A DNA stretch of 64,000 bases. Source: Streptomyces sp. NBC_01335 (GTDB lineage: Bacteria; Actinomycetota; Actinomycetes; Streptomycetales; Streptomycetaceae). The stretch covers positions 7,921,001 through 7,985,000 of the forward strand of contig NZ_CP108370.1 of assembly GCF_035953295.1 (NCBI RefSeq). The letters are read 5' to 3'. Of this stretch, positions 18,080 to 26,360 are shown in pieces. The stretch's first letter is position 1; every line of letters starts with the position of its first letter. A program made the position numbers and the translations under genes. Below the pieces are notes generated by a model. The model was not told the DNA's origin. It did no database searches and worked only from the letters and a program-made list of their open reading frames with translations.

Positions 18080-19579
18080 TCAGCCCCGCGGCGTCAACCC
18101 GTCCACGAGGTCGCGGAGTTCCCGCATCAGCAAGGAAGCCTGCTCGCGGCTCCGGGCGATGCACAGGGCACCGAACTTCCCGAACTCGGTGACCGGGCTC
18201 ATCAGATGCAGCACCACGCCCGTTCTGCGCACGGGGTCGTAGCCGATCGGCGAACCGGTGACGGCCTCGATGAGCTGGGCCGGGCGCAGTCCCCGGTAGC
18301 GGCGCTCCATGATGACGTCCGACGCCTCGTAGACGTACTCGACGCCGTCCACCTCGAACCGCCCGTCCGGCGTCGGCTCCTCGCCGAGCAGGCCCACCGC
18401 CATGGTGAAGGGGTGCTTGGTGGCGGTGGCGCGCAGGTTGATCTCGCAGCCCAGCAGGCGCCATCCGTCCCCGGACCGGGTGGCGAGGAAGTCCACCCCG
18501 AAGTCACCGCTGCCGACGCCGCGCTCCCGGAGCACCTCGCCCACCCGCAGACCGTGGCCGATGAGCAGTTGCCGGTAGCCGGAGGCGGCGGGGAAGGTGC
18601 ACCCGTGATAGGTCTGCCCGTCGTCGGCGAGGACCTGGTCGTGCGTGGACACCGCCTCGACGGTGCCCCGTTCGGTGATGCGCCCCTGGAAACTCGGGCT
18701 GAGCAGGGGCACTTCGCCGATCATCTCCTCGACGATCACCCCGTCGTCCTTCATCAGGGTGACGTACTCCTGCCAGGTCAGCTTCGGGTCCATGAGCGCC
18801 GCCCCGGGCAACGCCCGCGCGACCCGCTCCTCCACGGTGTCGCCGCCCGGCGAGGTGATGTCGCCGTCCAGCGTGAGCAGGGCGTTGCCGAGGCCCCCGC
18901 CGAACGCCGTGCTGTCCAGCTTCAGCACCAGCTCGCGCAGCCCGGTCGCGGCGAGGCCGGCGACCGCCGAGGCGAGTGCCCCGGGATCGTGGCACACCCC
19001 GCTGCCCGCCGGTACCGGTATCCCGGCGGCGGCGAAGATCTCCCGGCCGGAGTGCTTGGTCCCCAGCGGGATGTGGGCCGAAGAGGGCTGGGTTCCGGGC
19101 AGCTCCAGCTCGCGGGCCAACTCTTCGAGCGGCTCGGACGGTTCGAAGTAGCTCAGCCGTACGTCCGCCCCGGAGCTCCGGTGAAAATCGGCGAACTCCC
19201 TGAGGACGGAACGCACTTCGGCCGCACGCGGGCTGACCGGATCGAGCACCTTGGTACTGAGCCAGCGGGTGGTGGCGTCGTCGAGCGGCAGTACGCGTAC
19301 GAGTTCACGCCGGCGCCGCACGCTCTCCTGGTCCGCGTCGGGCCCACCGCCGTGGAGGAGGCCCAGGTAGTAGTCCACCTGTTCCTCGCCGTCGATCACA
19401 CTCGGCGCCGTCACGTAGAGAAGGTGGCCACCGGCACGGCAGACCGTGGTGACGATCGCGGGGCCCAGCAGCCGTTCGGGGAAGTACGTCGCGCCGGTCA
19501 GTCGCTCCAGCACCTCGGGGCCGCATTCCCGGCTCTCGATGTGGATGCGGGCCGTGGGGCGTCGATACGTTTCAGTCAC
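18080..19579 (-). CDS. ATP-grasp peptide ligase, PGM1-related
   Basis: 499 residues from a GTG at 19579, with CGAGGA 7 nt upstream. The N-terminal about 160 residues match the pre-ATP-grasp region of PGM1-type ligases (ATYFPERLLGPAI, VLPLDDATTRWLSTKVLDP). The ATP-grasp fold follows: IPLGTKHSGREIFAAAGIPVP, LVLKLDSTAFGGGLGNALL, VIVEEMIGEV, and metal ligands in FGVDFLA and GCEINLRATATKHP. The C-terminal segment resembles the PGM1 C-terminal domain. PGM1 joins a nonproteinogenic amino acid to a ribosomal peptide in pheganomycin biosynthesis. This protein may make an amide bond between an amino acid and a peptide or small acid, but no partner enzyme lies beside it. An open, coding-like extension upstream is described separately. 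Confidence 0.8.
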   Translation of the reverse strand: MTETYRRPTARIHIESRECGPEVLERLTGATYFPERLLGPAIVTTVCRAGGHLLYVTAPSVIDGEEQVDYYLGLLHGGGPDADQESVRRRRELVRVLPLDDATTRWLSTKVLDPVSPRAAEVRSVLREFADFHRSSGADVRLSYFEPSEPLEELARELELPGTQPSSAHIPLGTKHSGREIFAAAGIPVPAGSGVCHDPGALASAVAGLAATGLRELVLKLDSTAFGGGLGNALLTLDGDITSPGGDTVEERVARALPGAALMDPKLTWQEYVTLMKDDGVIVEEMIGEVPLLSPSFQGRITERGTVEAVSTHDQVLADDGQTYHGCTFPAASGYRQLLIGHGLRVGEVLRERGVGSGDFGVDFLATRSGDGWRLLGCEINLRATATKHPFTMAVGLLGEEPTPDGRFEVDGVEYVYEASDVIMERRYRGLRPAQLIEAVTGSPIGYDPVRRTGVVLHLMSPVTEFGKFGALCIARSREQASLLMRELRDLVDGLTPRG

Positions 19580-19774
19580 AGCGTCCTCGAAGCTACGGGT
19601 ACCGGATGGGACGTGGGCCTTTCGTGTGGATCCGGCCGTGCTCCCCGGCCGGATCCACACGAAAGGCCCCGCACGGGCGACAACTCGGGTGATCGCCTCG
19701 GGGTCACGGTCGGTGAAGCAGGTGAGGTCGGCGACGGAATATCCGTGTTCGATGATCGAATGTCCGGATGTCAT
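19580..19774 (-). other. In-frame extension upstream of the peptide ligase: candidate small peptide
   Basis: From an ATG at 19774 the frame is open straight into the ligase gene with no stop. The stretch around HGYSVADLTCFTDRDPEAIT uses G/C at nearly every third position, as expected for real coding sequence. After that a 23-bp inverted repeat sits in the frame. No good ribosome site precedes the ATG (only GAGA). It could be a leader or precursor peptide whose stop is missing here, a longer N-terminus of the ligase, or a chance frame. Confidence 0.3.
19615..19669. terminator. Perfect 23-bp hairpin upstream of the peptide ligase start
   Basis: Arms 19615-19637 and 19647-19669 are exact reverse complements with a 9-nt loop. 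Each arm is longer than any other perfect stem in the window. It ends 36 nt before the ligase GTG, so on the leftward transcript it is an attenuator or a processing stem rather than an ordinary gene-end terminator. Confidence 0.75.
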
Positions 19775-20169
19775 TCTCGGCGGACGCGGGAAATTCCCTC
19801 GGGACGGGTTCCGTGCCTTGGAGTCGTGCCGCCACGAGCGGCATCGGGCAGGTCGAGGCAGGGTGTGAAACGGGCGGGAAAAGGCTCGGAGACGGAGGTG
19901 GAGAACCGGAACGAGAACGTGAACGATGGTTCCGTGATTTTTCTGTCCCTTCCGTGAAACGGAGGAAACAACCACTCAACTTTGCCTCAGGGCTCCGGTG
20001 TGTACAAGACTGCTTTTCGCCGACTGTTTCCTCGGGAATCTTGAAGGAGCGCAAAGGAAACAGGGCCGGCAGACATGCTGCCGACCCTGTCCGGATCTGT
20101 TCGAGTGCACGCGTGGCCTCAGGAACCCTCAGAGCTCCGTGACCTCAGGAGGAGCGACCGCCCCGCCCC
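19775..20169. other. Intergenic region between the chitinase end and the peptide ligase leader
   Basis: This holds the chitinase terminator at 20061-20089 and, to its left, a stretch of lower GC than the neighbouring genes (about 19900-20060) that is the likely promoter zone for the ligase. I could not fix a -35/-10 pair. Confidence 0.4.
20061..20089 (-). terminator. Rho-independent terminator of the chitinase gene
   Basis: A 12-bp stem (20061-20072 with 20078-20089) has one G-U pair on the leftward RNA and a 5-nt loop. It is followed on that strand by TTTCCTTT. Confidence 0.75.
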
Positions 20170-21693
20170 TCAGCAGGCGCCGAGATCCACCCACACGCCC
20201 CACTGCCCCGTGGTGCCGGGCACCTCGCCCTGGGTCCACCACTGGGCCTTCCAGGTGTGGCCCTGGTACGAGACGGTCTGGCCGCCGGTGTAGATCGACG
20301 CAGCGGCCCACGGGGTGGCCGTGCACTGGGTCGTCGTACCGCCGGTGACCTTGAGCGAGTAGGTCGCGGTGTGGCTCCCGGACGCGCCGGTGCCGGTGAC
20401 GGTGATCGTGTACGTGCCCGAGGCGGCGGCCGACGTCGTCGCCAGGGTGAGCGTGGAACTGCCGCCCGCCGTGACGGAGGCGGGGCTGAGCGAGGCGGTG
20501 ACGCCCGCCGGGGCGCCGGTGACCTTGAGGCCGACCGTCTGTGCCGAGCCCGCGGTCACCGCCGTCTTCACCGAGCTGGTGACCGAGCCGCCCGCGGTCA
20601 CCGAGCCGGAGGCCGGGGTGGCGCTCAGCGAGAAGTCGTTGGCCGGGGTCGTGGTGGTGCCACCGGTGAAGGGCGCGAAGATGTGCGAGAAGTCCCAGGT
20701 GTTCTGCTGGATTCCGGAGCAGCCGTCCGCGGCGGCGCCGCCGGGGCAGCTCCCGTTGTCACGCTGGAGCGCCCAGAAGGACAGGAAGTTGATGCCCTTC
20801 GAGACGGCCCAGTTGTAGACCTGGGTGGCGTTGGCGAGGGTGAAGGTCTCCGCCGGGCCGAAGTCGTCGACGCCGGGCATCTCCGTGATGCCGACCATGT
20901 TCCACAACTGGGCCGAGGTCTTGGTGGGATAGAGGACCGCGAGCTGGTTGACGAGTCCCTGGGCCGCGGTCTGGGTGTCGTTCGCCATGTTGTGCGTGGC
21001 GTTGTCGTAGTAGTCGAACGTCATGAGGTTCGCGACGTCGACGCGCGCCCCGTTCTTGACCGCGTTCTGCAGCACGGCGAGCGCGTTGGATTCCAGGCCC
21101 GAGGTGGTGGTCGGCAGGGTGTAGGAGATCTCGACCTTGCGCCCGTTGGCGGCGGCCCAGTCCTGGAGGACCTTGATGGCCTTGTTCCGGCGGTCGATGC
21201 CCGCGGTGTTGCTCAGCGAGTCGACCTCGATGTCCATGTCGAGCCGGGTCACGTCGTAGGTCGTGACGACCTTCTCGTAGGCCGCCGCGATCTGGTTGAC
21301 GTCGGTGCAGCTCTCGGCGATCTCGGTGCCCGTGGTGTCGGCCGTGTACCCGCCGAAGGACGGGATGACGTCGCCGCCGGCCGCCTGCAGGGTCTTGATG
21401 TCGCTGCCGAACGAGGAAGCGGCGACCGGCATACCGGTGTCCCCGCTCCAGTACGGCGTACACGAACCGGGCGTGGCGGTCTGGAGGAACGCCATGGTGA
21501 GGTGCTTGGTGCCCGACTGCGCCGCCAGCGCGGCGGGGCTTTCGCCGGTCCATGTCTCGAAGAACGGGGCGAAGACGTGGGAGGGGAGAGGCGTCGCCGC
21601 CTGGGCGGGCCCCCCGATCAGCGTGAGGCCGGCGGCGGCCACCGCCGTGACCGTGGCGGTGACGACCGTGCGGAACGAGCGCGTGAGTCTCAT
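20170..21693 (-). CDS. Secreted GH18 chitinase with C-terminal chitin-binding module
   Basis: 507 residues. The signal peptide covers about 1-33, cleaved near AQAA. A GH18 barrel fills about 36-350. The catalytic motif is LDMDIE with Asp152, Asp154 and the acid/base Glu156, and the substrate-side LMTFDYYDN follows near 216. A linker and an Ig/FnIII-like module (about 355-450) precede a CBM5/12-like module. That module has AAASIYTGGQTVSYQGH, then WKAQWWTQGEVPG, and ends at Cys507. The ATG at 21693 starts MRLTRSFRT. It hydrolyses chitin outside the cell. The promoter region carries two DasR-type boxes, so induction by N-acetylglucosamine release is expected. Confidence 0.94.
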   Translation of the reverse strand: MRLTRSFRTVVTATVTAVAAAGLTLIGGPAQAATPLPSHVFAPFFETWTGESPAALAAQSGTKHLTMAFLQTATPGSCTPYWSGDTGMPVAASSFGSDIKTLQAAGGDVIPSFGGYTADTTGTEIAESCTDVNQIAAAYEKVVTTYDVTRLDMDIEVDSLSNTAGIDRRNKAIKVLQDWAAANGRKVEISYTLPTTTSGLESNALAVLQNAVKNGARVDVANLMTFDYYDNATHNMANDTQTAAQGLVNQLAVLYPTKTSAQLWNMVGITEMPGVDDFGPAETFTLANATQVYNWAVSKGINFLSFWALQRDNGSCPGGAAADGCSGIQQNTWDFSHIFAPFTGGTTTTPANDFSLSATPASGSVTAGGSVTSSVKTAVTAGSAQTVGLKVTGAPAGVTASLSPASVTAGGSSTLTLATTSAAASGTYTITVTGTGASGSHTATYSLKVTGGTTTQCTATPWAAASIYTGGQTVSYQGHTWKAQWWTQGEVPGTTGQWGVWVDLGAC

Positions 21694-21785
21694 GGATGTC
21701 CCAGCTGTGGAGGAGGGGAGGAGCCGCCGACTGCCTTCCGGTAGTGGCATGGTGCATGGAATCGGCGGTGGCAGATGCACGTCAA

Positions 21786-21797
21786 TGGTCTGGACCA
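21786..21797. promoter_or_regulatory. dre-like box 1 (DasR site) of chitinase
   Basis: TGGTCTGGACCA differs by one base from the perfect palindrome TGGTCTAGACCA-type sites known upstream of Streptomyces chitinase genes and bound by the GntR-family regulator DasR. It is 93 bp upstream of the chitinase ATG. Confidence 0.75.
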
Positions 21798-21856
21798 AGC
21801 CGGGAGTGAACCAATTCCCCCAGGGCTGAGGTTCTTTGCTGGTGGGAGATGCGTGG

Positions 21857-21868
21857 TGGACTGGACCA
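21857..21868. promoter_or_regulatory. dre-like box 2 (DasR site) of chitinase
   Basis: TGGACTGGACCA is a second copy of the chitinase box, 71 bp from the first. Paired boxes are typical of streptomycete chitinase promoters. Confidence 0.6.
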
Positions 21869-22300
21869 CTCGACCGCTTTTTTACCGGCATTTGGCCAAC
21901 TTGGACTGCGTGAGGGCTGGTTCGCGGCCCATGTGTCCGTTCCGGCCACGGCGGGCGGTGGTGCTCGGAGAGCGGGCTGGGGCGGGAAGCGAGGCGTGCG
22001 ACGTGAGGCCATCGGCAATCGGCCCGAAGCCCCGGCGCGCGCGGCGGTCCACGGTGCGGGAGGGGTCACCGGGGGGCCTGGGGCGGATGCGCGGGCGCCC
22101 AGAACGGCTGACGCGGCAAGGCTCGGGCGGACCGTTCTTCTGGCACCTTGAGCGCCGGGCTTCGAGCGGGTGACGCACCGTCCGGACGCCGACGGGCGCG
22201 GAGCCATGCCGCGTTCGCGGCGACGCGCCGGCGTACGCCCGACCGGGCCACAGCACGGACCGCGCAGGCAGCACCGACCTCACCCACAGGGGGTACGCCC

Positions 22301-23500
22301 ATGCACGCCCGCACCGCAGCACCGAAGAACAGACGGGTCCGCACCGCGGCACCGACGAACAGACGGATCCGCACCGCGGCACCGACGAACAGACGGATCC
22401 GCACCGCGGCACCGACGAGCCGACGGGGTCGAGCCGTTCTGCTCATCATGGGGATGCTGGCCGCCCTGCTGGCGGCAGCCCTTCCGACCGCGGGAGCCGC
22501 ACAGGCCGCCGTCCCCGACCGCTGGGGGTTCGCCTACCTGGACAACCCGACGCCGCCCTCCGGCTACGTGCCCGACCCCACCCGCCAGTGGGGCAGCTGG
22601 ACCTCTCCGTCGGCCAACCCCGTCAAGGTCGACCAGCTCGGCCTCGGCTCCTACGTGGCGCACTTCCCGTTGATCGGCGGCACGGGCGGGATCGCCCACG
22701 CCACCGCGGTCAACAGCGCCGCCCACTGGTGCCAGATCGCCGACTGGAAGCAGGTGGGCAGCGGCGAGGACGTGTTCGTGAACTGCTACCTCCCGAGCGG
22801 CGCACCCGACAACTCCCGCTTCACCGTCCTGTACACCACCAGCAGCGGCACTCCCGCCGCGCCGGCCGGGTCGTACGGCTACATCTACTCCGACAGCAGT
22901 GGCATGGTACTCACCCAGTACAACTCCACCACCGCGGTGAACTCGGTGAGCAAGGGCTCGACCGGCATCTGGAAGGCGTGGCTCCCCGGGCTCGGACTCT
23001 CCAGCTACGCGGGCGACTTCCAGGTCACCGCGGTCGATCCGCAGCAGGGGGCACACTGCAAGGTCGCCGACTGGGCACCGGGCGCCACCGGGCAGACGGC
23101 GGTGGTCGCCTGCTACGACGCGTCGGACGCCCCGTACGACGCCAAGTGGACGCTGAGCTACTCCTACCTGCGGGCGGTCCACGGGCCGGCCTTCCCGCCG
23201 AAGTCGTTCGGCTACCTCTGGTACAACGGCTCGCTGCCCGCACTCACCAACTACAACTCCACCGGCGCCACCAACGCCCTCAGCGGCTCGGGAGCGCCCT
23301 TCGTCGTCACCCTCCCGTCGGTCGCCGTCCCCTCGGACACCGCGCACGCCACCGCCTACGGCAGCGGGCCCGGATACTGCGGTCTGTACGCCCCCTGGGT
23401 CAGGTCGAGCGGCACCGTACAGCTCCCCGTCAACTGCTTCGGCCCTGGCGGAACTCCGGTGAAGGCCCCGTTCTTCACCGCGTACACCTCGGCATTCTGA
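22301..23500 (+). CDS. Secreted protein of unknown function with repeat-built signal n-region
   Basis: 399 residues from an ATG at 22301, with AGGGGG upstream. Residues 4-43 are four tandem ten-residue units of type RTAAPTNRRI, encoded by a 30-bp DNA repeat. A hydrophobic segment (about 45-62) ending AGAAQA then looks like a Sec signal peptide with an abnormally long basic n-region. The mature part begins DRWGFAYLDNPTPPSGYVPD and contains three related blocks of about 110 residues. Each block has a CxxxDW or CGLY motif, a Cys-bearing strand (VNCYLP, VACYDA, VNCFGP) and a GYxY/GYLW start. This suggests a threefold repeat fold with paired cysteines. I do not recognise a named family. Two strong hairpins follow directly. 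Confidence 0.82.
   Translation: MHARTAAPKNRRVRTAAPTNRRIRTAAPTNRRIRTAAPTSRRGRAVLLIMGMLAALLAAALPTAGAAQAAVPDRWGFAYLDNPTPPSGYVPDPTRQWGSWTSPSANPVKVDQLGLGSYVAHFPLIGGTGGIAHATAVNSAAHWCQIADWKQVGSGEDVFVNCYLPSGAPDNSRFTVLYTTSSGTPAAPAGSYGYIYSDSSGMVLTQYNSTTAVNSVSKGSTGIWKAWLPGLGLSSYAGDFQVTAVDPQQGAHCKVADWAPGATGQTAVVACYDASDAPYDAKWTLSYSYLRAVHGPAFPPKSFGYLWYNGSLPALTNYNSTGATNALSGSGAPFVVTLPSVAVPSDTAHATAYGSGPGYCGLYAPWVRSSGTVQLPVNCFGPGGTPVKAPFFTAYTSAF
22310..22429. repeat. 30-bp tandem repeat, four units, inside the coding region
   Basis: Period 30 bp, starting at codon 4 of the secreted protein. Units 2 and 3 are nearly identical, and units 1 and 4 are diverged at their outer ends. The in-frame period of ten codons keeps any copy-number change silent for the downstream frame. 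Confidence 0.85.
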
Positions 23501-23510
23501 CGCCGTAGGC

Positions 23511-23548
23511 GGTGTCCGGAGGATCAGGGCCTTGATCCGCCGGACACC
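23511..23548 (+). terminator. Terminator hairpin 1 of the secreted repeat protein
   Basis: Arms of 16 bp (23511-23526 and 23533-23548) with one mismatch and a 6-nt loop, starting 11 nt after the stop codon. Confidence 0.75.
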
Positions 23549-23560
23549 ACCAGGCCACCA

Positions 23561-23598
23561 CGTCGGTCCCGGGAGCGGTCGGGCTCCCGGGACCGACG
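23561..23598 (+). terminator. Terminator hairpin 2 of the secreted repeat protein
   Basis: Perfect 16-bp arms (23561-23576 and 23583-23598) with a 6-nt loop, right behind the first hairpin. The pair forms a tandem terminator. Confidence 0.8.
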
Positions 23599-24129
23599 TC
23601 GTGCCGTGCGCGTGAGCCGTCGTGCCGCGCGTGAGCCGTCGTGCCGTGCGCCCGCGCCGTCGGCGCGGGCGCGGGAAGCAGGTCGCCCGCCGGGTGCGCA
23701 ACAGGTCGCCCGCGGGGTGCGCGCTTTCCCTCGGCCGGGGGCGGCGGACGGACCGGACGGTCCTCGGGCAGTGTCCCCGGCGGCGATCGCCGGGCCCCCT
23801 CGTGCGAGCCGACGGGAAAATCTCGGGAGCGCGGGATCTTCGAACGACTGATTCCGGGTGATCGCCCACGTGTCCAGCGGGTGGTGCGGAGGCGTTGATT
23901 CCGGCCACCGGGTGTGGTGTCGTATCCCTTCGGGTGAGGCCTTCGGTGTGCGGTCGTGAGCTGCGGGTATGTCCTCCGTCGCCGTTCCGGGGAAGATCGG
24001 TCGGCGCCGTGCGCGCGTTCAGGGGTGTGAACCTTGTTCGTGGTGCGGGACGACCTCGTGCGGGCCCGCCGGGCGGGGCGGCCGGGGTCGCCCGGCGCGG
24101 TGGCGCCCATTCCGTACGTGTCCAGAACC

Positions 24130-24179
24130 TTGCCAGCCTCGCGACGGCCGCCCTATCCTCACGTTCAGAAAGCGCTTTC
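24130..24179 (+). promoter_or_regulatory. Probable promoter and LacI-type operator for pectate lyase
   Basis: TTGCCA (24130-24135) and TATCCT (24154-24159) are 18 bp apart. The perfect palindrome GAAAGCGCTTTC (24168-24179) begins about 9 bp after the -10, so a bound repressor would block initiation. The CG-centred palindrome is typical of LacI-family operators but differs from the arabinose boxes. Confidence 0.5.
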
Positions 24180-24678
24180 CCCCTCCAGGGCCCCGCACCG
24201 GTGAACGTGAAGTCACCTCATCCGAAGGCGACTTCACCGGCGAGCCGCCACCGATCCGGAACGGTGCCGCATCCAGGACATCGCCGCGCCACGGAGTGAA
24301 GGGTGTACGTCATGGTCCACGCTCGTCACGCCGTCCGTCATGGTTCCGACGGCGACGACTTCCTGTAGCGGATGGCCGGTCACGCCGTCGGGGTTCCCGG
24401 CGGTGGTCCACCGGGCGGTGTTCTCGCCCCGGTGTGACGCGAGCGGCGGGAGTGGGCGGCGGTGCCGACGCGGAGACCCCGCGACCGGGACCGCCGGCAG
24501 TGCAGGCTTTGGGTCGCGGCAGGACGGCCGAATCGATCCGACCGGCGCGATCGAGCCCGCGCCAGGGGTGGTCGGAACGTAACCGGTGTGTGTCGGCGGG
24601 CTCGGTACGACTTCATGAATGGCATGAGCATGTCATTCGCTCAACCCCGTATTCGAAGACGAACAGGGAGACACGAGC

Positions 24679-26229
24679 ATGAGGAAAGCAGTCGCACTGC
24701 GACTCTCCGCGGCAGTGGCCACGGCGGCCCTGGCGGCGGCGACCGGCGTCATCGTGTCGATGCCCTCGGCATCGGCCGCGACCGGCGGCGTCACCGGCTA
24801 CGCGACCCAGAACGGCGGTACCACCGGCGGGGCCGGCGGGCAGGTCGTGAAAGCGACGACGGGTACCGAGATCCACCAGGCCCTGTGCGGTCGCGCCACC
24901 AGCAGCACCCCGATCACCATCCAGGTGGAGGGAACGATCAACCACGCCAACACCGCCAAGGTGTCGGGCGACAGCTGCAACACCGCGGCCGGCGTGATCG
25001 AGCTCAAGCAGATCAGCAACGTCACGCTCGTGGGTGTCGGAAGCGGCGCCGTCTTCGACCAACTGGGCATCCACATACGCCAGTCCAGCAACATCATCAT
25101 CCAGAACGTGACGGTCAAGAACGTCAAGAAGTCGGGCTCGCCCATCTCCAACGGTGGCGACGCCATCGGCATGGAGAGCGACGTCCGCAACATCTGGGTC
25201 GACCACTCCACCCTGGAGGCCTCGGGCGGCGAGGCCGAAGGGTTCGACGGTCTCTTCGACATGAAGGACAACACGCAGTACGTGACGCTGTCCTACAGCA
25301 TCCTGCGCAACTCCGGTCGCGGCGGCCTCATCGGATCCAGCGAGACCGAACTCTCCAACGGCTTCATCACCTTCCACCACAACCTGTACCAGAACCTCGA
25401 CTCCCGTACCCCGTTGCTCCGTGGCGGCATCGCGCACATCTACAACAACTACTACGTCAACCTCAACGAGTCGGGCATCAACTCCCGCGCCGGGGCCAAG
25501 GCGAAGGTGGACAACAACTACTTCAAGGACTCCAAGGACGTCCTGGGCACCTTCTACACCGACGCGGCCGGTTACTGGCAGGTGAGCGGCAACACCTTCG
25601 ACAACGTGACCTGGTCCGCCCACGCCTCCGACAACAACCCGGCCGGGCCCAACCCCACCTCCAACACCACCGTCAGCATCCCGTACTCCTACAGCCTCGA
25701 CGCGGCCAGCTGCGTGCCGAACATCGTGACCCAGACGGCGGGCGCCAACAAGGGCCTCCAGGTCTCGGACGGCAACTGCACGCCGACCACCCCCACCGGC
25801 AACCCCACCACGCCCACGCCGAGCCCCACCACGGCCACGCCGTCGCCGACCACCGGACCGACGCAGCCCAGCGGCACCAACCTCAGCCTCTCCGCGGGCG
25901 CCGACGGCTCCAGCAAGGCGAGCGGAACCAGCTACGGCAACGTCAAGGACGGCAACCTGAGCACCTACTGGTCGCCCTCCGGCTCGACGGGCTCCGTCTC
26001 GGTCAAGTGGGACGCCGCGACCACGGTCTCCTCGATCAACATCCGCCAGGCGTCCGGCTCCAGCATCGGCTCGTGGCGGGTCCTCAACGGGGACACCGGC
26101 GCGGTCCTGACCTCCGGCAGCGGAACGGGCACCATCTCGTTCGCCTCGACCTCACTGCGCAAGGTCACCTTCGAGATCACCAGCTCCAGCGGCACCCCGA
26201 AGGTCGCCGAGTTCGAGACGTACGCCTGA
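24679..26229 (+). CDS. Secreted pectate lyase (PL1) with C-terminal discoidin-like module
   Basis: 516 residues. A signal peptide (about 1-35) precedes the PL1 parallel beta-helix to about residue 370. Ca-binding and catalytic features are visible: NGGDAIGMESDVRNIWVDHS, FDGLFDMKD, and the family motif RxPxxR with Arg243 and Arg248 in SRTPLLRGG. A Pro-Thr-rich linker (about 375-405) leads to a C-terminal module (NLSLSAGADGSSKASG...DGNLSTYW) like the F5/8-type carbohydrate-binding domains. It cleaves polygalacturonate by beta-elimination outside the cell. The ATG at 24679 is preceded by AGGGAG. It complements the arabinan-attacking GH127 on pectic polymers. Confidence 0.94.
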   Translation: MRKAVALRLSAAVATAALAAATGVIVSMPSASAATGGVTGYATQNGGTTGGAGGQVVKATTGTEIHQALCGRATSSTPITIQVEGTINHANTAKVSGDSCNTAAGVIELKQISNVTLVGVGSGAVFDQLGIHIRQSSNIIIQNVTVKNVKKSGSPISNGGDAIGMESDVRNIWVDHSTLEASGGEAEGFDGLFDMKDNTQYVTLSYSILRNSGRGGLIGSSETELSNGFITFHHNLYQNLDSRTPLLRGGIAHIYNNYYVNLNESGINSRAGAKAKVDNNYFKDSKDVLGTFYTDAAGYWQVSGNTFDNVTWSAHASDNNPAGPNPTSNTTVSIPYSYSLDAASCVPNIVTQTAGANKGLQVSDGNCTPTTPTGNPTTPTPSPTTATPSPTTGPTQPSGTNLSLSAGADGSSKASGTSYGNVKDGNLSTYWSPSGSTGSVSVKWDAATTVSSINIRQASGSSIGSWRVLNGDTGAVLTSGSGTGTISFASTSLRKVTFEITSSSGTPKVAEFETYA

Positions 26230-26237
26230 CCGAGGTA

Positions 26238-26285
26238 CCGGTGGGGGCCGGGGCCGTCGAACACGACGGCCCCGGCCCCCACCGG
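26238..26285 (+). terminator. Strong terminator between pectate lyase and cysteine synthase
   Basis: Perfect 22-bp arms (26238-26259 and 26264-26285) with a 4-nt loop, 8 nt after the pectate lyase stop. It can serve both convergent genes. Confidence 0.85.
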
Positions 26286-26321
26286 CGTCTCCCACCGGCG
26301 TCTCCCACCGGCGTCTCCCAC
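26283..26321. repeat. 13-bp tandem repeat, three units
   Basis: Three perfect copies of CGGCGTCTCCCAC follow the terminator stem. It is non-coding. Confidence 0.85.
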
Positions 26322-26360
26322 CGGTGACGTCGGCCCGTGACTGCGCGGGACGGCCAGGGC

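Larger units (their letters stand above)
21694..22300. other. Divergent intergenic region, chitinase and secreted repeat protein
   Basis: The left third carries two chitinase regulatory boxes. The remainder up to 22300 shows no gene I can support; frames open there lack ribosome sites and family resemblance. Confidence 0.5.
23501..24678. other. 1.2-kb intergenic region before pectate lyase
   Basis: It holds two terminator hairpins (23511-23598), GC-rich short repeats (about 23590-23730) and a promoter with a palindromic operator at 24130-24179. About 500 nt of transcribed leader up to the pectate lyase start follows. The leader contains an 8-bp hairpin (24207-24214 with 24230-24237), an 18-codon ORF with a GAAGGG site (24312-24368) and a 22-bp near-palindrome at 24617-24638. 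No longer gene is convincing. Confidence 0.5.

Noticed and set aside
19704-20054. 116-codon minus-strand frame upstream of the peptide ligase as a precursor peptide
   Set aside because: Poor codon bias, Ser/Pro/Arg-rich and crossing the probable promoter zone; the frame continuous with the ligase is the better candidate.
22310-22429. CRISPR-like regular repeat
   Set aside because: Contiguous 30-bp units with no spacers, in frame with a coding region; a tandem repeat, not an array.
24312-24368. 18-codon ORF in the pectate lyase leader as a gene
   Set aside because: It has a plausible ribosome site but no recognisable peptide type; kept only as a comment on the leader region.
26283-26321. Short CRISPR or iteron array
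   Set aside because: Three 13-bp units without spacers directly behind a terminator; too short and not near replication genes.
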